From Pseudazoarcus pumilus (GTDB lineage: Bacteria; Pseudomonadota; Gammaproteobacteria; Burkholderiales; Rhodocyclaceae): a DNA stretch of 64,000 nt. The stretch lies in contig NZ_CP025682.1 of the NCBI RefSeq assembly GCF_002872475.1, positions 2,852,001-2,916,000 of the forward strand. The letters run 5' to 3'. The position numbers and the translations under genes are program-made. Below, piece by piece: positions 25,298 to 33,765 of the stretch (the first letter of the stretch is position 1; each line of letters starts with the position of its first letter). The notes beneath the pieces are model-generated. The model was not told the DNA's origin, searched no databases, and saw only the letters and a program-made list of their open reading frames with translations.

Positions 25298-25993
25298 ATG
25301 CCCAGAATCACCCTCGACGTCTGGAGCGACTACGTCTGCCCCTTCTGCTACCTGGAATTCCCGGTGTTCGACGCGCTGCGCGCCGAGTTCGGCGACGATC
25401 TCGAGATTCGCTGGCGCGCTTTCGAGCTGCGCCCCGAGCCGGTGCCCACGCTCGAGCCACGCGGCGAATACCTGCGCCATGCCTGGAAGCACCACGTCTA
25501 TCCGATGGCCAAGGAACGCGGCATGGAGTTGTACCTGCCATCCGTGCAGCCGCGCAGCCGCCTGGCGTTCGAGACCCAGCGCTTCGCACAGGAACACGGC
25601 CTGGGCACCAAGATGCACCAGGCGCTGTTCCAGGCCTTCTTCGAACATGACCGCGACATCGGCAGCATCGACGAGTTGACCGACATCGGCCGCGCCCTCG
25701 GTCTCAACGCCGTCCGCCTGAAGTTCGCACTGCGCAACGGCGACTACACCTACGGCGTACAAGCCGACCGGCTCGAGGCCGAACGCCTCGGCATCGGTGG
25801 CGTTCCCACCATGCTGCTGCGCATGACCGACGGCGACGCACAGCCGCGCCTGCTCTCGGGCGCGCAGCCACTGGCCGCGCTGCGCGAACACGTCGCGGCG
25901 ATGCTCGCGGCGGCACCACGCCACTCCACCGAAGCGGCAGTGCACCCGTTGTGTCGCATCCTGCCTGAAATGCCCGTCGCGCAGCCGGTCTGA
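25298..25993 (+). CDS. DsbA-family (FrnE-like) oxidoreductase
   Basis: A 231-residue thioredoxin-fold protein with an inserted helical domain. The redox site is CPFC at residues 14-17, preceded by LDVWSDYV, and the cis-proline loop is GIGGVPTMLL near residue 165. No signal peptide is present, so unlike DsbA it acts in the cytoplasm. This FrnE/2-hydroxychromene-2-carboxylate isomerase class includes thiol oxidoreductases linked to oxidative stress as well as glutathione-dependent isomerases; the intact CxxC favours the former. The last 25 residues are an unusual tail with a further Cys. It stands alone between amn and the SAF-domain oxidoreductase gene. Confidence 0.82.
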   Translation: MPRITLDVWSDYVCPFCYLEFPVFDALRAEFGDDLEIRWRAFELRPEPVPTLEPRGEYLRHAWKHHVYPMAKERGMELYLPSVQPRSRLAFETQRFAQEHGLGTKMHQALFQAFFEHDRDIGSIDELTDIGRALGLNAVRLKFALRNGDYTYGVQADRLEAERLGIGGVPTMLLRMTDGDAQPRLLSGAQPLAALREHVAAMLAAAPRHSTEAAVHPLCRILPEMPVAQPV

Positions 25994-26058
25994 GCGTCAG
26001 CGCCACCTTCGCGCATGTCCGGCTAGAATGGCCGCACATCGCAACAGGGAGCGCACGC

Positions 26059-27396
26059 ATGTCTCTACACCGGAAGCTTCTGCAACGCGAGGCCGAAGGC
26101 CGCCCGATCCGCGTCGGCCTGATCGGTGCGGGCAAGTTCGGCGCGATGTATGTCGCGCAGATTCCGCGCACGCCCGGCGTGCATCTGGCCGGCATCGCGG
26201 ATCTCGACGTGCCCGGCGCACGCGCCAACCTCGAACGCGTGGGCTGGCCCGAGGAGCGCCATTGCGCGGCATCGCTCGACGACGCGCTCGAACTCGGCAC
26301 CACCTTCGTCTCCGAGGACTGGCAGGCGCTGGTGCGTCACCCGGCCATCGACGTCATCGTCGAATGCACCGGCCACCCGATCGCCGCCGTGGACCACTGC
26401 CTTGAGGCCTTCGCCCACGGCAAGCACGTGGTCAACGTCACCGTCGAGGCCGACGCCTTCTGCGGCCCGGCGCTGGCGCAGCGCGCCGCCAAGGCCGGCG
26501 TCGTGTATTCGCTGGCCTTCGGCGACCAACCCGCGCTGATCTGCGACCTGGTCGACTGGGCACGCACCTGCGGCTTCCCGGTGGTCGCTGCCGGGCGTGG
26601 CCACAAGTGGCTGCCGCACTTCGCGCAATCCACACCCGACACCGTGTGGGGCTACTACGGCCTCACGCCGGAGCAGGCCGCGCGCGGCGGGCTCAACCCC
26701 AAGATGTTCAACAGCTTCCTCGACGGCTCCAAGCCGGCCATCGAGTCCACTGCGGTGTCCAACGCCACGGGGCTCACGGTCCCCGGCGACGGCCTGCTCT
26801 ACCCGCCCGCCAGCGTCGAGGACATCCCCTACGTCACGCGTCCGCAGGACGAGGGCGGCGTGCTCGAGCGCAAGGGCATGGTCGAGGTGATCTCGTGTCT
26901 GGAGAAGGACGGTCGCACCATCCCCTACGACATCCGCATGGGCGTGTGGGTGACGGTGGAAGGCGAAACCGAATACGTGCGCAATTGCTTCGAGGAATAC
27001 AACGCCCACACCGACCCGTCTGGCCGCTACTTCACGCTCTACAAGCGCTGGCATCTGATCGGGCTGGAAGTGGGCATGTCGGTCGCCAGCGTCGCGCTGC
27101 GCGGGGAGGCCACGGGGGTCGCGACCTGCTGGAACGCCGATGTCGTCGCCCAGGCCAAGAAGGATCTCGCGCCGGGCGAGACGCTCGACGGCGAAGGCGG
27201 CTACACCGTGGTCGGCAAACTGCTGCCGGCCGACAAGTCCCGCGCCATCGGCGGCCTGCCGCTGGGGCTGGCACACGACATCCAGGTAACCCGGCCGGTG
27301 AAACAGGGCGAATGCCTCAGTTGGGACGACGTACGGGTGGACGACACGACCCGGGCGTACGCAGTGAGGCGGGAGATGGAAGCACAGATCGGCTAG
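26059..27396 (+). CDS. NAD(P)-dependent oxidoreductase with SAF domain
   Basis: A 445-residue protein with an N-terminal Rossmann domain resembling homoserine dehydrogenases (IRVGLIGAGKFGAMYVAQI at about residues 16-34, then a VIVECTGHP loop near 100) and a C-terminal SAF domain (about 350-440) like those in sialic-acid synthases and flagellar FlgA, where it often binds sugar or acid groups. Homologues are frequently labelled homoserine dehydrogenase or FlgA-like, neither of which is secure. A -10-like TAGAAT lies 30 bp upstream of the start and CAGGGAG provides the ribosome-binding site. No pathway partner is adjacent. I infer reduction or oxidation of a sugar-acid type substrate, with low certainty. 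Confidence 0.72.
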   Translation: MSLHRKLLQREAEGRPIRVGLIGAGKFGAMYVAQIPRTPGVHLAGIADLDVPGARANLERVGWPEERHCAASLDDALELGTTFVSEDWQALVRHPAIDVIVECTGHPIAAVDHCLEAFAHGKHVVNVTVEADAFCGPALAQRAAKAGVVYSLAFGDQPALICDLVDWARTCGFPVVAAGRGHKWLPHFAQSTPDTVWGYYGLTPEQAARGGLNPKMFNSFLDGSKPAIESTAVSNATGLTVPGDGLLYPPASVEDIPYVTRPQDEGGVLERKGMVEVISCLEKDGRTIPYDIRMGVWVTVEGETEYVRNCFEEYNAHTDPSGRYFTLYKRWHLIGLEVGMSVASVALRGEATGVATCWNADVVAQAKKDLAPGETLDGEGGYTVVGKLLPADKSRAIGGLPLGLAHDIQVTRPVKQGECLSWDDVRVDDTTRAYAVRREMEAQIG

Positions 27397-27480
27397 GCGC
27401 GAGCGGACAGCCAGCCATCTTCCACGTCACCGTTGTAGGATTGTGCCTGCCTCGTCCGGCCCGACGGCGGCGGAGAGAAC

Positions 27481-27951
27481 ATGGACGACGAGCCGATCTT
27501 CCGGCGCTCGGCGGCGGGTGCGCCGCTGGGGGTCGTGCTGGCGGCGGCGCTGCTGGTTGCGGCGCCACTGCTGGGCGACCCGTTCGCGCGCTGGATGGCG
27601 GCCTTCCTGGGTGCCGGGCTACTCGGCGTGAGTCTCGCGCGGCTGGTCGCGCGGCGAGAGTTCCTGCGGCTGCACGCCGACGGCGTGGACTTCGACACGC
27701 TGTTCTACGTCACGCGCTTGCGCTGGGCCCACGTCGAGACCTTCCGCATCGACCGGCTGGGCGAGAACAAGGTGATCCGGGTCAAATGCCAGGGGCGCTT
27801 CTGGGGCCGCAAGCCCTTCGCGCTGTCGGAAGCGACCTGGGTAGAAGGCGGCTATTTCATCCCCAACGTGTTCGAGGCGCCGCTCGAGGAGATCATCGAA
27901 CGGCTCGAAGAGGGGCTTGCGGCCTGGCGCACTCTTCAGGGAGACGCGTAG
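27481..27951 (+). CDS. Small membrane protein, PH-like
   Basis: A 156-residue protein with two adjacent hydrophobic spans (about residues 14-31 and 36-54) followed by a soluble C-terminal domain. That domain, from FLRLHADGVDFDTLFYVTRLRW onward, has the strand-rich look of bacterial PH-like domains, with a central WAHVETFRIDRLGENKVIRV segment and a C-terminal amphipathic helix. The ATG at 27481 follows GGCGGAGAGAAC. It lies 84 bp after the SAF-domain gene and ends 5 bp before the convergent exported protein gene. No function is assigned. Confidence 0.62.
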   Translation: MDDEPIFRRSAAGAPLGVVLAAALLVAAPLLGDPFARWMAAFLGAGLLGVSLARLVARREFLRLHADGVDFDTLFYVTRLRWAHVETFRIDRLGENKVIRVKCQGRFWGRKPFALSEATWVEGGYFIPNVFEAPLEEIIERLEEGLAAWRTLQGDA

Positions 27952-27956
27952 GCGAC

Positions 27957-28310
27957 TTACTCGAGCGGCTTGCCGCGCGCCTCGACCATGGCCGAGGCGG
28001 CGTTGTAGAGGATGTGTTCAGGATTCCTGTCGCAGTAGCGATAAAGCCACTTGTCGCGCTCGGCGGCGTTCATGCCGTCGACGACGTCGAAGCCGTCATG
28101 CACATCGCTGTTGATCGCCGTCAGGTAACCGGCCACCCATACGCTGTTGAGCAGCTTGGCGACGCTGCCGTCGGAATGGAAGTCGTCGATGACCTTGGCA
28201 CAGGGCTTCACGCCCATGCTGTGCACGTTGAGGCGCCCCTGGTCGTCGACGGAATGGGCGGAGAACGGAAGGATCGCGGCGAGCAACAGGCTGGCGGAAA
28301 GAATCTTCAT
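27957..28310 (-). CDS. Small exported protein, HdeA/Rap1a-like
   Basis: A 117-residue secreted protein. Residues 1-19 are a signal peptide (KILSASLLLAAILPFSAHS). The mature part has two cysteines (VKPCAKVIDD and YRYCDRNPEHIL) that could form one disulfide and the pattern SVWVAGYLTAINSD...CDRNPEHILYNAASAMVEA, which recalls HdeA/HdeB acid chaperones and Rap1a/Tai immunity proteins. The match is by eye and does not decide between them; no secretion effector is nearby. The start at 28310 gives the clean signal peptide. A strong hairpin at 28360 separates it from the catabolic operon upstream on the same strand. Confidence 0.62.
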   Translation of the reverse strand: MKILSASLLLAAILPFSAHSVDDQGRLNVHSMGVKPCAKVIDDFHSDGSVAKLLNSVWVAGYLTAINSDVHDGFDVVDGMNAAERDKWLYRYCDRNPEHILYNAASAMVEARGKPLE

Positions 28311-28359
28311 GGCTTCGGGCTCGTGGTCGGGTTGTCGGGTGCAGCGCGGCGAGCAGTGC

Positions 28360-28387
28360 CGGCCGTCATGATGGCCCATGACGGCCG
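28360..28387 (-). terminator. Perfect hairpin after the diaminobutyrate operon
   Basis: CGGCCGTCATG (28360-28370) and CATGACGGCCG (28377-28387) form a perfect 11-bp stem with a 6-nt loop, 32 bp beyond the aldehyde dehydrogenase stop. There is no T run. It probably ends or stabilises the three-gene mRNA. Confidence 0.55.
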
Positions 28388-28418
28388 ACGTTGCACGCCA
28401 GCATCAAAAGCGCCGGCA

Positions 28419-29789
28419 CTATTCCACTTTGGGACCGACCCACACCTGCTTGGCATTGACGAACTCATGAATCCCATGCGGCCCCAGTTCGCGTCCGAAA
28501 CCGGAGCGCTTGATGCCGCCACTGGGCAGGCGCGGGTCGGTCTTGACGATGCCATTGACCGCCACCTGCCCCGCCTCCAGCCGGGTCGCGACGACCTCGC
28601 CGCGGGTGGCCGTGCTCCATACCGCGGCGGCCAGGCCGTAGCGCGTGTCATTGGCGATGCGCACTGCATCGGCTTCGTCGGACGCGCGCAGCAGCACCGC
28701 GACCGGGCCGAAGGTCTCCTCGCGCGCGGCGCACATGTCGTTGGTGACGTCGGCCAGCAGCGTGACCGGATAGAAATAGCCCTCGCCCGAGGGCATCTCG
28801 CCGCCGAGCAGGCAGCGCGCACCGGCCTCGATGGTCTCGCGCACCTGGCGGTGCAGGTTGTCGCGCAGGTCGGGACGTGCGATCGGGCCGACCTGGGTGC
28901 GCTCGTCGCGCGGATCGCCCGTCACCAGGGCCGCCAGGCGTTCGCGCATCAACTCGACGAAGCGATCATAGACCGCACCCTCGACGATGATGCGCTTGGC
29001 CGCGATGCAGCTCTGGCCCGCGTTGATGATGCGCGACAGGGTGAGGATGTCGGCGGCTTCCTCGAGGTTGGCGTCGGCGAGCACGATGGCCGGGTCCGAG
29101 CCGCCCAGCTCCAGCACCGCGTGCTTGATTTCGGAGGCGGCAATCGATGCGACGGCCGCACCGCCGCGCTCCGAGCCGGTAAAGGACACCGCCTGGATGC
29201 GCTCGTCGCGAATCACCGCCTCTACCTGCGGATTTTCCAGCGGCAGATTGGCGAACACGCCGGCGGGCGCACCGGCCTGCTCGAAGAGCTCGGCGATGGC
29301 CGCCGCGCAGCCGGGCACATGCGAGTCGTGCTTCATGACGCAGGTGTTGCCGGCCATCAGCGCGGGGGCTGCGAAGCGAAAGGCCAGCCAGAACGGCGCA
29401 TTCCACGGCAGGATGCCGAGAATCGCGCCCAGCGGCTCATGGCGCACGTAGCTGCGCGTGGCGTCGGACTGGATCTGCTGCGCGGCGAGATAGGCTTCCG
29501 CGTGTTCGGCGTAGTGGTCGGCTGCCCAGGCCGCCTTGACGACCTCGCCGACCGCCTCCTTGCGCGGCTTGCCCATTTCCTCGGTCATCAGCAGCGCGAG
29601 GCGGTCCACGTCCTCGCGCATGATCTTCGCGACGCGGCGCAACACTTGCGCACGCTTGGCGAAACCGGGGTCACGCCAGCCGCGCCATGCGCCGTCGGCC
29701 GCGGCGAGGATGCGTTCGACCTGGGCGGCATCGGCGGGCGCCACTTCGCGCACGAGTCGGCCGGTGGTCGGGTCGATGGCTTGCAGCAT
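28419..29789 (-). CDS. Semialdehyde dehydrogenase (DoeC/GabD-like)
   Basis: A 456-residue NAD(P)-dependent aldehyde dehydrogenase. The cofactor region PWNAPFWLAFRFAAPALMAGN, the general-base Glu in AVLELGGSDP and the catalytic Cys in INAGQSCIAAKR are all present, and the length fits GabD-type succinate-semialdehyde dehydrogenases. Because it follows a DoeA-like hydrolase and a diaminobutyrate transaminase, the likely substrate is aspartate semialdehyde, giving aspartate (the DoeC step). The start at 29789 is chosen for its GGGAG site and lies 1 bp after the hydrolase stop; an extension to 29822 would overlap that gene. Succinate semialdehyde remains possible. Confidence 0.82.
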   Translation of the reverse strand: MLQAIDPTTGRLVREVAPADAAQVERILAAADGAWRGWRDPGFAKRAQVLRRVAKIMREDVDRLALLMTEEMGKPRKEAVGEVVKAAWAADHYAEHAEAYLAAQQIQSDATRSYVRHEPLGAILGILPWNAPFWLAFRFAAPALMAGNTCVMKHDSHVPGCAAAIAELFEQAGAPAGVFANLPLENPQVEAVIRDERIQAVSFTGSERGGAAVASIAASEIKHAVLELGGSDPAIVLADANLEEAADILTLSRIINAGQSCIAAKRIIVEGAVYDRFVELMRERLAALVTGDPRDERTQVGPIARPDLRDNLHRQVRETIEAGARCLLGGEMPSGEGYFYPVTLLADVTNDMCAAREETFGPVAVLLRASDEADAVRIANDTRYGLAAAVWSTATRGEVVATRLEAGQVAVNGIVKTDPRLPSGGIKRSGFGRELGPHGIHEFVNAKQVWVGPKVE

Positions 29790-29790
29790 G

Positions 29791-31035
29791 TCAGGCTCCC
29801 TTGCGTTGGTCTTGGCGTGCATCGTCGGTGATCAGCGCGACGACGCGATCGTCGGGCGCGAGCCCGCCCGAATCGGCCTTGACCGTGAAGTTCTCGTCGA
29901 GCGTGAAGAAGCTCTCGCAGCCGCGATCGGTGATGTAGAGGGTGTCGCTGATGCCCACCGTCTTGTCGCCGTCCACGCCCCACATCCAGGGAATGACATG
30001 GAAGGTCATGCCCTTTTCGAGCACGCGGTAGTTGCCCTGCTTGAGGCTGAGGATGTAGCCCTCGTCCCAGCTCGGCGGAAAGGCGATGCCGATGGAGTAG
30101 CCCGAACGCGTGATGAGCTGCGCGCCGACCTCGTTGTCGGTGATGATGTTGCGCACCAGGTTGTCGGCGTCGGACACGGTCACGCCCGGTCGCATCAGGT
30201 TCTTGATTTCGCACAGCGCGTGGCGCATGCGCTCCTGGGCCTTGAGCATGGAATTGGACAGCCCGCCCAGCACCACGGTGCGCATCATCGCCGTGTGGTA
30301 GCGGCGGTAGCAGCCGCCGACCTCCATGAAGATGTGCTCGCCCGGCTGCACGGTGCGCCCTTCCCAGGTGGCGTGGCCGATCATGGTGCGCGGCCCCGAC
30401 GTGACATAGGGCATCACCGCCGGTGGTTCGCCACCGGCGCGGAACATCGCCGACGAGATCGCCGCGCCGATCTCGTTCTCGGTCACGCCGGCGCAACACG
30501 CGTCGATGCCCGCCTGCATGCCCGCCTCGGTGGCGGCCGCGGCGCGACGCATGGCCTCGATCTCGAACTCCGACTTGCAGATGCGCCCTTCCTCGACGAT
30601 GCCGAAGCAATCGAGCAGACGCCCCTCCGTAAAGCCGGTGTGGATGGTGTCCTGGTGATAGGCCGGAAAGAAATAACTGTTGCGCTCGTAGCCGATGAAC
30701 TTGCCCGACAGGCCGAACTCGCGCAGCGCCTCGACCAGCGCCTGGATGGCGTCCCCGGTGTCGGCATAGGGTCGCGTCACTTCCACCCAGGTCCGCGCAT
30801 ACACGTTCGATTCCTCGAGCTTGCGCGTGATCATGAACGGCTCTTTGTCGATCGGAACGACCAGCGCCTGGAAATACGAATACCCGGTGGTCTGGTAGTC
30901 GGTCAGGTACATCAGGTTCTCGGGATCGGAAATCACGACCGCGTCGAGCAGGCGCTTTTCCATGCGCGCCCGCAGCTCGTCGAGCCGGCGCATGTACTCC
31001 GGGAACGGGAAGGTCATGTCATCGCGCTGTCTCAT
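29791..31035 (-). CDS. doeA: M24 peptidase-fold hydrolase, ectoine hydrolase-like
   Basis: A 414-residue protein of the creatinase/aminopeptidase P class: an N-terminal creatinase domain (about 1-155, including AVVISDPENLMYLTDYQTTGY) and a C-terminal pita-bread domain (about 165-400). It lacks several Asp/His metal ligands of true aminopeptidases (for example MEVGGCYRRYHTAMMRT in place of the usual DxG region), as creatinase-like hydrolases do. Similarity of the N-terminal pattern and the neighbourhood (transaminase upstream, semialdehyde dehydrogenase downstream) point to DoeA/EutD, which opens the ectoine ring to N-acetyl-diaminobutyrate. Its start overlaps the transaminase stop by 4 nt. 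A proline dipeptidase role is less likely. Confidence 0.77.
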   Translation of the reverse strand: MRQRDDMTFPFPEYMRRLDELRARMEKRLLDAVVISDPENLMYLTDYQTTGYSYFQALVVPIDKEPFMITRKLEESNVYARTWVEVTRPYADTGDAIQALVEALREFGLSGKFIGYERNSYFFPAYHQDTIHTGFTEGRLLDCFGIVEEGRICKSEFEIEAMRRAAAATEAGMQAGIDACCAGVTENEIGAAISSAMFRAGGEPPAVMPYVTSGPRTMIGHATWEGRTVQPGEHIFMEVGGCYRRYHTAMMRTVVLGGLSNSMLKAQERMRHALCEIKNLMRPGVTVSDADNLVRNIITDNEVGAQLITRSGYSIGIAFPPSWDEGYILSLKQGNYRVLEKGMTFHVIPWMWGVDGDKTVGISDTLYITDRGCESFFTLDENFTVKADSGGLAPDDRVVALITDDARQDQRKGA

Positions 31036-32324
31036 ACCGGCACCTCTTCGGCCTGACCCACCACCTGACGCAGCGACTTCGACAGCAACTCCAGCCCCTC
31101 GGTGAGGTCTTCATCCGGGATGGTCAGCGGCGGAATCAGCTTGAGCACGCGGCCGCCCGTGCCGCAGGCGCCGATCAGCAAACCGTTCTCGAAGCACTTC
31201 GCGGCCACGTCCTTGGCCAGCGCACCGTCGCCCAGATCGATGGCCTGCATCATGCCCTTGCCGCGCACCTGGAAGCGGCGCTGCCCATGGTCGGCGCATA
31301 TGCCTTCCAGATGCTCGCGCATGCGTTGCCCCTTGCGGCGCACTTCGCTCATCAGTTCGTCGTCGTCGAAGTACTTGAGTGCCTCGACGCCGGCCACGAA
31401 GGAAAAGCCCTGCCCGCGGAAGGTGCCGGTGTGCTCGCCCGGCGACCAGTGCGCGTCGTGCTCGGGCTTGACCAGGTTCATCGCCAGCGGCGTGCCGAAA
31501 CCGCCGATGCCCTTGGCCAGGCACACGATGTCCGGATCGAGTTCCATGCCGTCGAAGCTGAAGTAGGTGCCGGTGCGCCCGCAGCCGGCCTGGATGTCGT
31601 CGAAGATCAGCAGCGCACCCAGGTCGTGCGCGAGCGTCTGCACCGCGTGCAGCCATTCCCTGGACGCCACGTGTACGCCGCCCTCGGCCTGGATGGGCTC
31701 GACCACGAAGGCCGCCGGTTTGGGCAGGCCGCTGGAGGCGTCCTCGAACATCGCGCGCAACCGGTCGACAGCCGCAGGGCCGCAGCCCATCGTGCAGCCC
31801 TCGCAGGGCTTGTCGCAACCGAAGGGCTGGCGGATCACGTGCTCCAGCGGCACGCCTGCGGCGTTGCGGAAATAGCTGTTGGCGGTACACGCGAGCGAAC
31901 CCAGCGTCATGCCGTGGAAGCCGTGCGAACAGGCCACCACGGTGGTGCGCCCGGTCACGCGGCGCGCGAGCTTGAGCGCGGCCTCGACGGCGTTGGTGCC
32001 GGTCGGGCCCATGAACTGCATGCGGTACTTCATGCCGCGCGGACGCAGGACGGTGTCGGCGAACTTCTGCACGAACGCCCGCTTGGGCACCGTGTACATG
32101 TCCAGGCTGTGGGCCACGCCGTCCGCCTCGATGAACTCGATCAGCGCCTTCTTCATGCGCGGGTTGTTGTGGCCGAAATTGAGCACCCCCGCGCCGGCGA
32201 AGAAGTCCACGTAGGAACGACCCGCCTCGTCGACCTGGCGCGCGTTCGACGCCGACGCGAACACCGTCGGATACAGCCGGCAATAGCCGCGGATTTCGGA
32301 TTCCCACTCTTCGAAGACATTCAT
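31032..32324 (-). CDS. doeD: Diaminobutyrate:2-oxoglutarate transaminase (DoeD/EctB-like)
   Basis: A 430-residue class III PLP transaminase. The N-terminal signature of the EctB/DoeD group is plain: FEEWESEIRGYCRLYPTVF followed by YVDFFAGAGVLNFGHNNP. GPTGTNAVEAALKLAR near residue 110 and the cofactor lysine in VCLAKGIGG near residue 265 complete the active site, with IFDDIQAGCGRTG before it. It should convert L-2,4-diaminobutyrate to aspartate semialdehyde. No ectA or ectC is nearby, so this is the catabolic paralogue. The start at 32324 follows AGGAGGA, the strongest ribosome-binding site in the region. It leads the three-gene operon; 610 bp of non-coding DNA lie upstream. Confidence 0.85.
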   Translation of the reverse strand: MNVFEEWESEIRGYCRLYPTVFASASNARQVDEAGRSYVDFFAGAGVLNFGHNNPRMKKALIEFIEADGVAHSLDMYTVPKRAFVQKFADTVLRPRGMKYRMQFMGPTGTNAVEAALKLARRVTGRTTVVACSHGFHGMTLGSLACTANSYFRNAAGVPLEHVIRQPFGCDKPCEGCTMGCGPAAVDRLRAMFEDASSGLPKPAAFVVEPIQAEGGVHVASREWLHAVQTLAHDLGALLIFDDIQAGCGRTGTYFSFDGMELDPDIVCLAKGIGGFGTPLAMNLVKPEHDAHWSPGEHTGTFRGQGFSFVAGVEALKYFDDDELMSEVRRKGQRMREHLEGICADHGQRRFQVRGKGMMQAIDLGDGALAKDVAAKCFENGLLIGACGTGGRVLKLIPPLTIPDEDLTEGLELLSKSLRQVVGQAEEVPV

Positions 32325-32934
32325 TTTGGTTCCTCCTGGACAAGCGCGTTGGGACAAAAGAGCACGCCCCGCGCGGCAGCGTGAGGCAAAAGGAAAGCGG
32401 ACGGGGAGCGGAGCACGCAAAGCGAGGCAGGCAGGCGCGCTTCGCCGTGCACAGCGGCGGTAGCGCCCGGGAAGCGCGAAACGAACACACGCGCGGGGCA
32501 CACAGCGACCAACGCCGCCGGCGGGCGCTGGCGCGTTGCGGGGCGAGGCGGCTGGGCGGCGACGTCCACCTCGTTCCAGTTGTTCATTACAGCCGACACC
32601 AACCAGCACTCCGACCGGATCGATTCACGCGAATCATGTACACGTGAGTCCACCCGGCAACGCAGGTTCCGTACGCGGGATACCCCGCAACGGCTGCAAG
32701 CCCCTCAGGCCCGCCAAAACACGCGGGCCTAGCCGCGGCTCAGATGTAGCGGCCACATGCCGACCCCGGACTTGCGAATCCATGCTGCGCCCCAAATCGG
32801 TGCGCGTGCAAGTGCGAAATGCAAGCGATGTTGCGAAGATGTTTCACGCCGATGTTTCCATGCAACACCGGCCGGACTGCGCCCGGCACATCGGACGCTC
32901 CCCCCGCCCGCCCAACCGCGATAGAATCGGCCTC
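32325..32934. other. 610-bp stretch without a supportable gene
   Basis: Divergent promoter region between doeD and a hydrolase gene. The left 220 bp are rich in A and G on the plus strand and contain only frames without family features. A paired inverted-repeat cluster sits at 32622-32650, and a -10-like TAGAAT at 32922-32927 lies 7 bp before the hydrolase start. Nothing else was recognised. Confidence 0.6.
32622..32650. promoter_or_regulatory. Operator-like inverted repeats upstream of doeD
   Basis: GATTC (32622-32626) and GAATC (32631-32635) flank ACGC, and the wider arms GATTCACGCG (32622-32631) and CACGTGAGTC (32641-32650) are inverted with 8 of 10 matches. The cluster lies about 300 bp upstream of doeD and could bind a GntR- or MarR-type regulator; no regulator gene adjoins. 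Confidence 0.4.
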
Positions 32935-33639
32935 ATGTTCGATCTATCTCTCTTTGGCCGACTCAACTTCAGCCACACCAAGCCCACCCAGCCGCCGTTC
33001 GGCCCCGGCAGGCATTACCTCGGCCTTTCCGAAGAGCGCGATTACCTGTTGTTCGTGCCGGAAAGTGTCGATCCGACGAAACCGGTGAAGCTTCTGGTGC
33101 TGTTTCACGGCGCCGGCGGTTTCCCGGACAAGATCCTGAAATTCTTCGCCGAGCATGCCGAGCGCGAAGGCTTCGTGATCCTCGCGCCGCATTCGATGCT
33201 GGTCACATGGGACATCGTCATCGGCGGCAGCGGGCCGGACATCGAGCGTCTGGACAAGGCGCTGTCCATCGTCGCCGACCACTTCGACATCGACCCGCAG
33301 CACTTCGCCTTCGGCGGCTTCTCGGACGGCTGCAGCTACTCGCTGTTCGCCGGTGTCACCAACGGCGACCTCGTCAGCCACGTAATCGCCATGTCGGGCG
33401 GGTTCCTGTCGGTGTTCATGCAGCACGGCGCACCGAAGATCTTCCTCTCGCACGGCTACCAGGACGAGCAGTTGCCGTTCGAGCGCGCCGGCAAGGCCAA
33501 GGCCGAAAAGCTCATCGAGGCCGGTTACGACGTGCATTTCGTGCCGTTCGAGGGTACGCACAAGCTCACGCCCGAGATCGCGCAGCAGGCGGTGGATTTC
33601 TTCCTTGACCGGGATCAGCCGTCCTCCGGCAAGGACTGA
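32935..33639 (+). CDS. Alpha/beta hydrolase, phospholipase/carboxylesterase type
   Basis: A 234-residue serine hydrolase. The nucleophile elbow is GFSDG at residues 128-132 with Ser130, the oxyanion loop is LVLFHGAGG at 54-62, and the likely acid and base are Asp177 in SHGYQDEQLP and His209 in FEGTHKLTP. This catalytic order matches the esterase group typified by E. coli YpfH. There is no signal peptide, so it works in the cytoplasm. The start at 32935 is the first sensible ATG; a -10-like TAGAAT only 7 bp upstream would give a nearly leaderless mRNA if used. A longer open frame upstream has no family character. Substrate unknown. Confidence 0.8.
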   Translation: MFDLSLFGRLNFSHTKPTQPPFGPGRHYLGLSEERDYLLFVPESVDPTKPVKLLVLFHGAGGFPDKILKFFAEHAEREGFVILAPHSMLVTWDIVIGGSGPDIERLDKALSIVADHFDIDPQHFAFGGFSDGCSYSLFAGVTNGDLVSHVIAMSGGFLSVFMQHGAPKIFLSHGYQDEQLPFERAGKAKAEKLIEAGYDVHFVPFEGTHKLTPEIAQQAVDFFLDRDQPSSGKD

Positions 33640-33765
33640 AACAGGGCCGCACTGGCGCGAAAACCCAACACTTTCGGCGCGCACGCTTGCGCGCCGCCCC
33701 CCGCATCGACAAAGATGCTGGCGCGGCCCCGGCGGTCCGCACTCACGGACATCTTGGCTGCGACG

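Noticed and set aside
26607-29831. Open frame of 1074 residues on the plus strand
   Set aside because: It runs across the oxidoreductase, two small genes and antisense to the dehydrogenase. The translation is rich in Arg, Gly, Ala and His with no family pattern, as expected for a shadow frame in GC-rich DNA.
28419-32324. Ectoine biosynthesis operon
   Set aside because: The EctB-like transaminase is not accompanied by ectA or ectC; the hydrolase and dehydrogenase fit breakdown instead.
32321-32653. Possible 110-residue leader gene upstream of doeD on the minus strand
   Set aside because: No ribosome-binding site before its ATG, no conserved pattern, and low-complexity composition; kept as non-coding.
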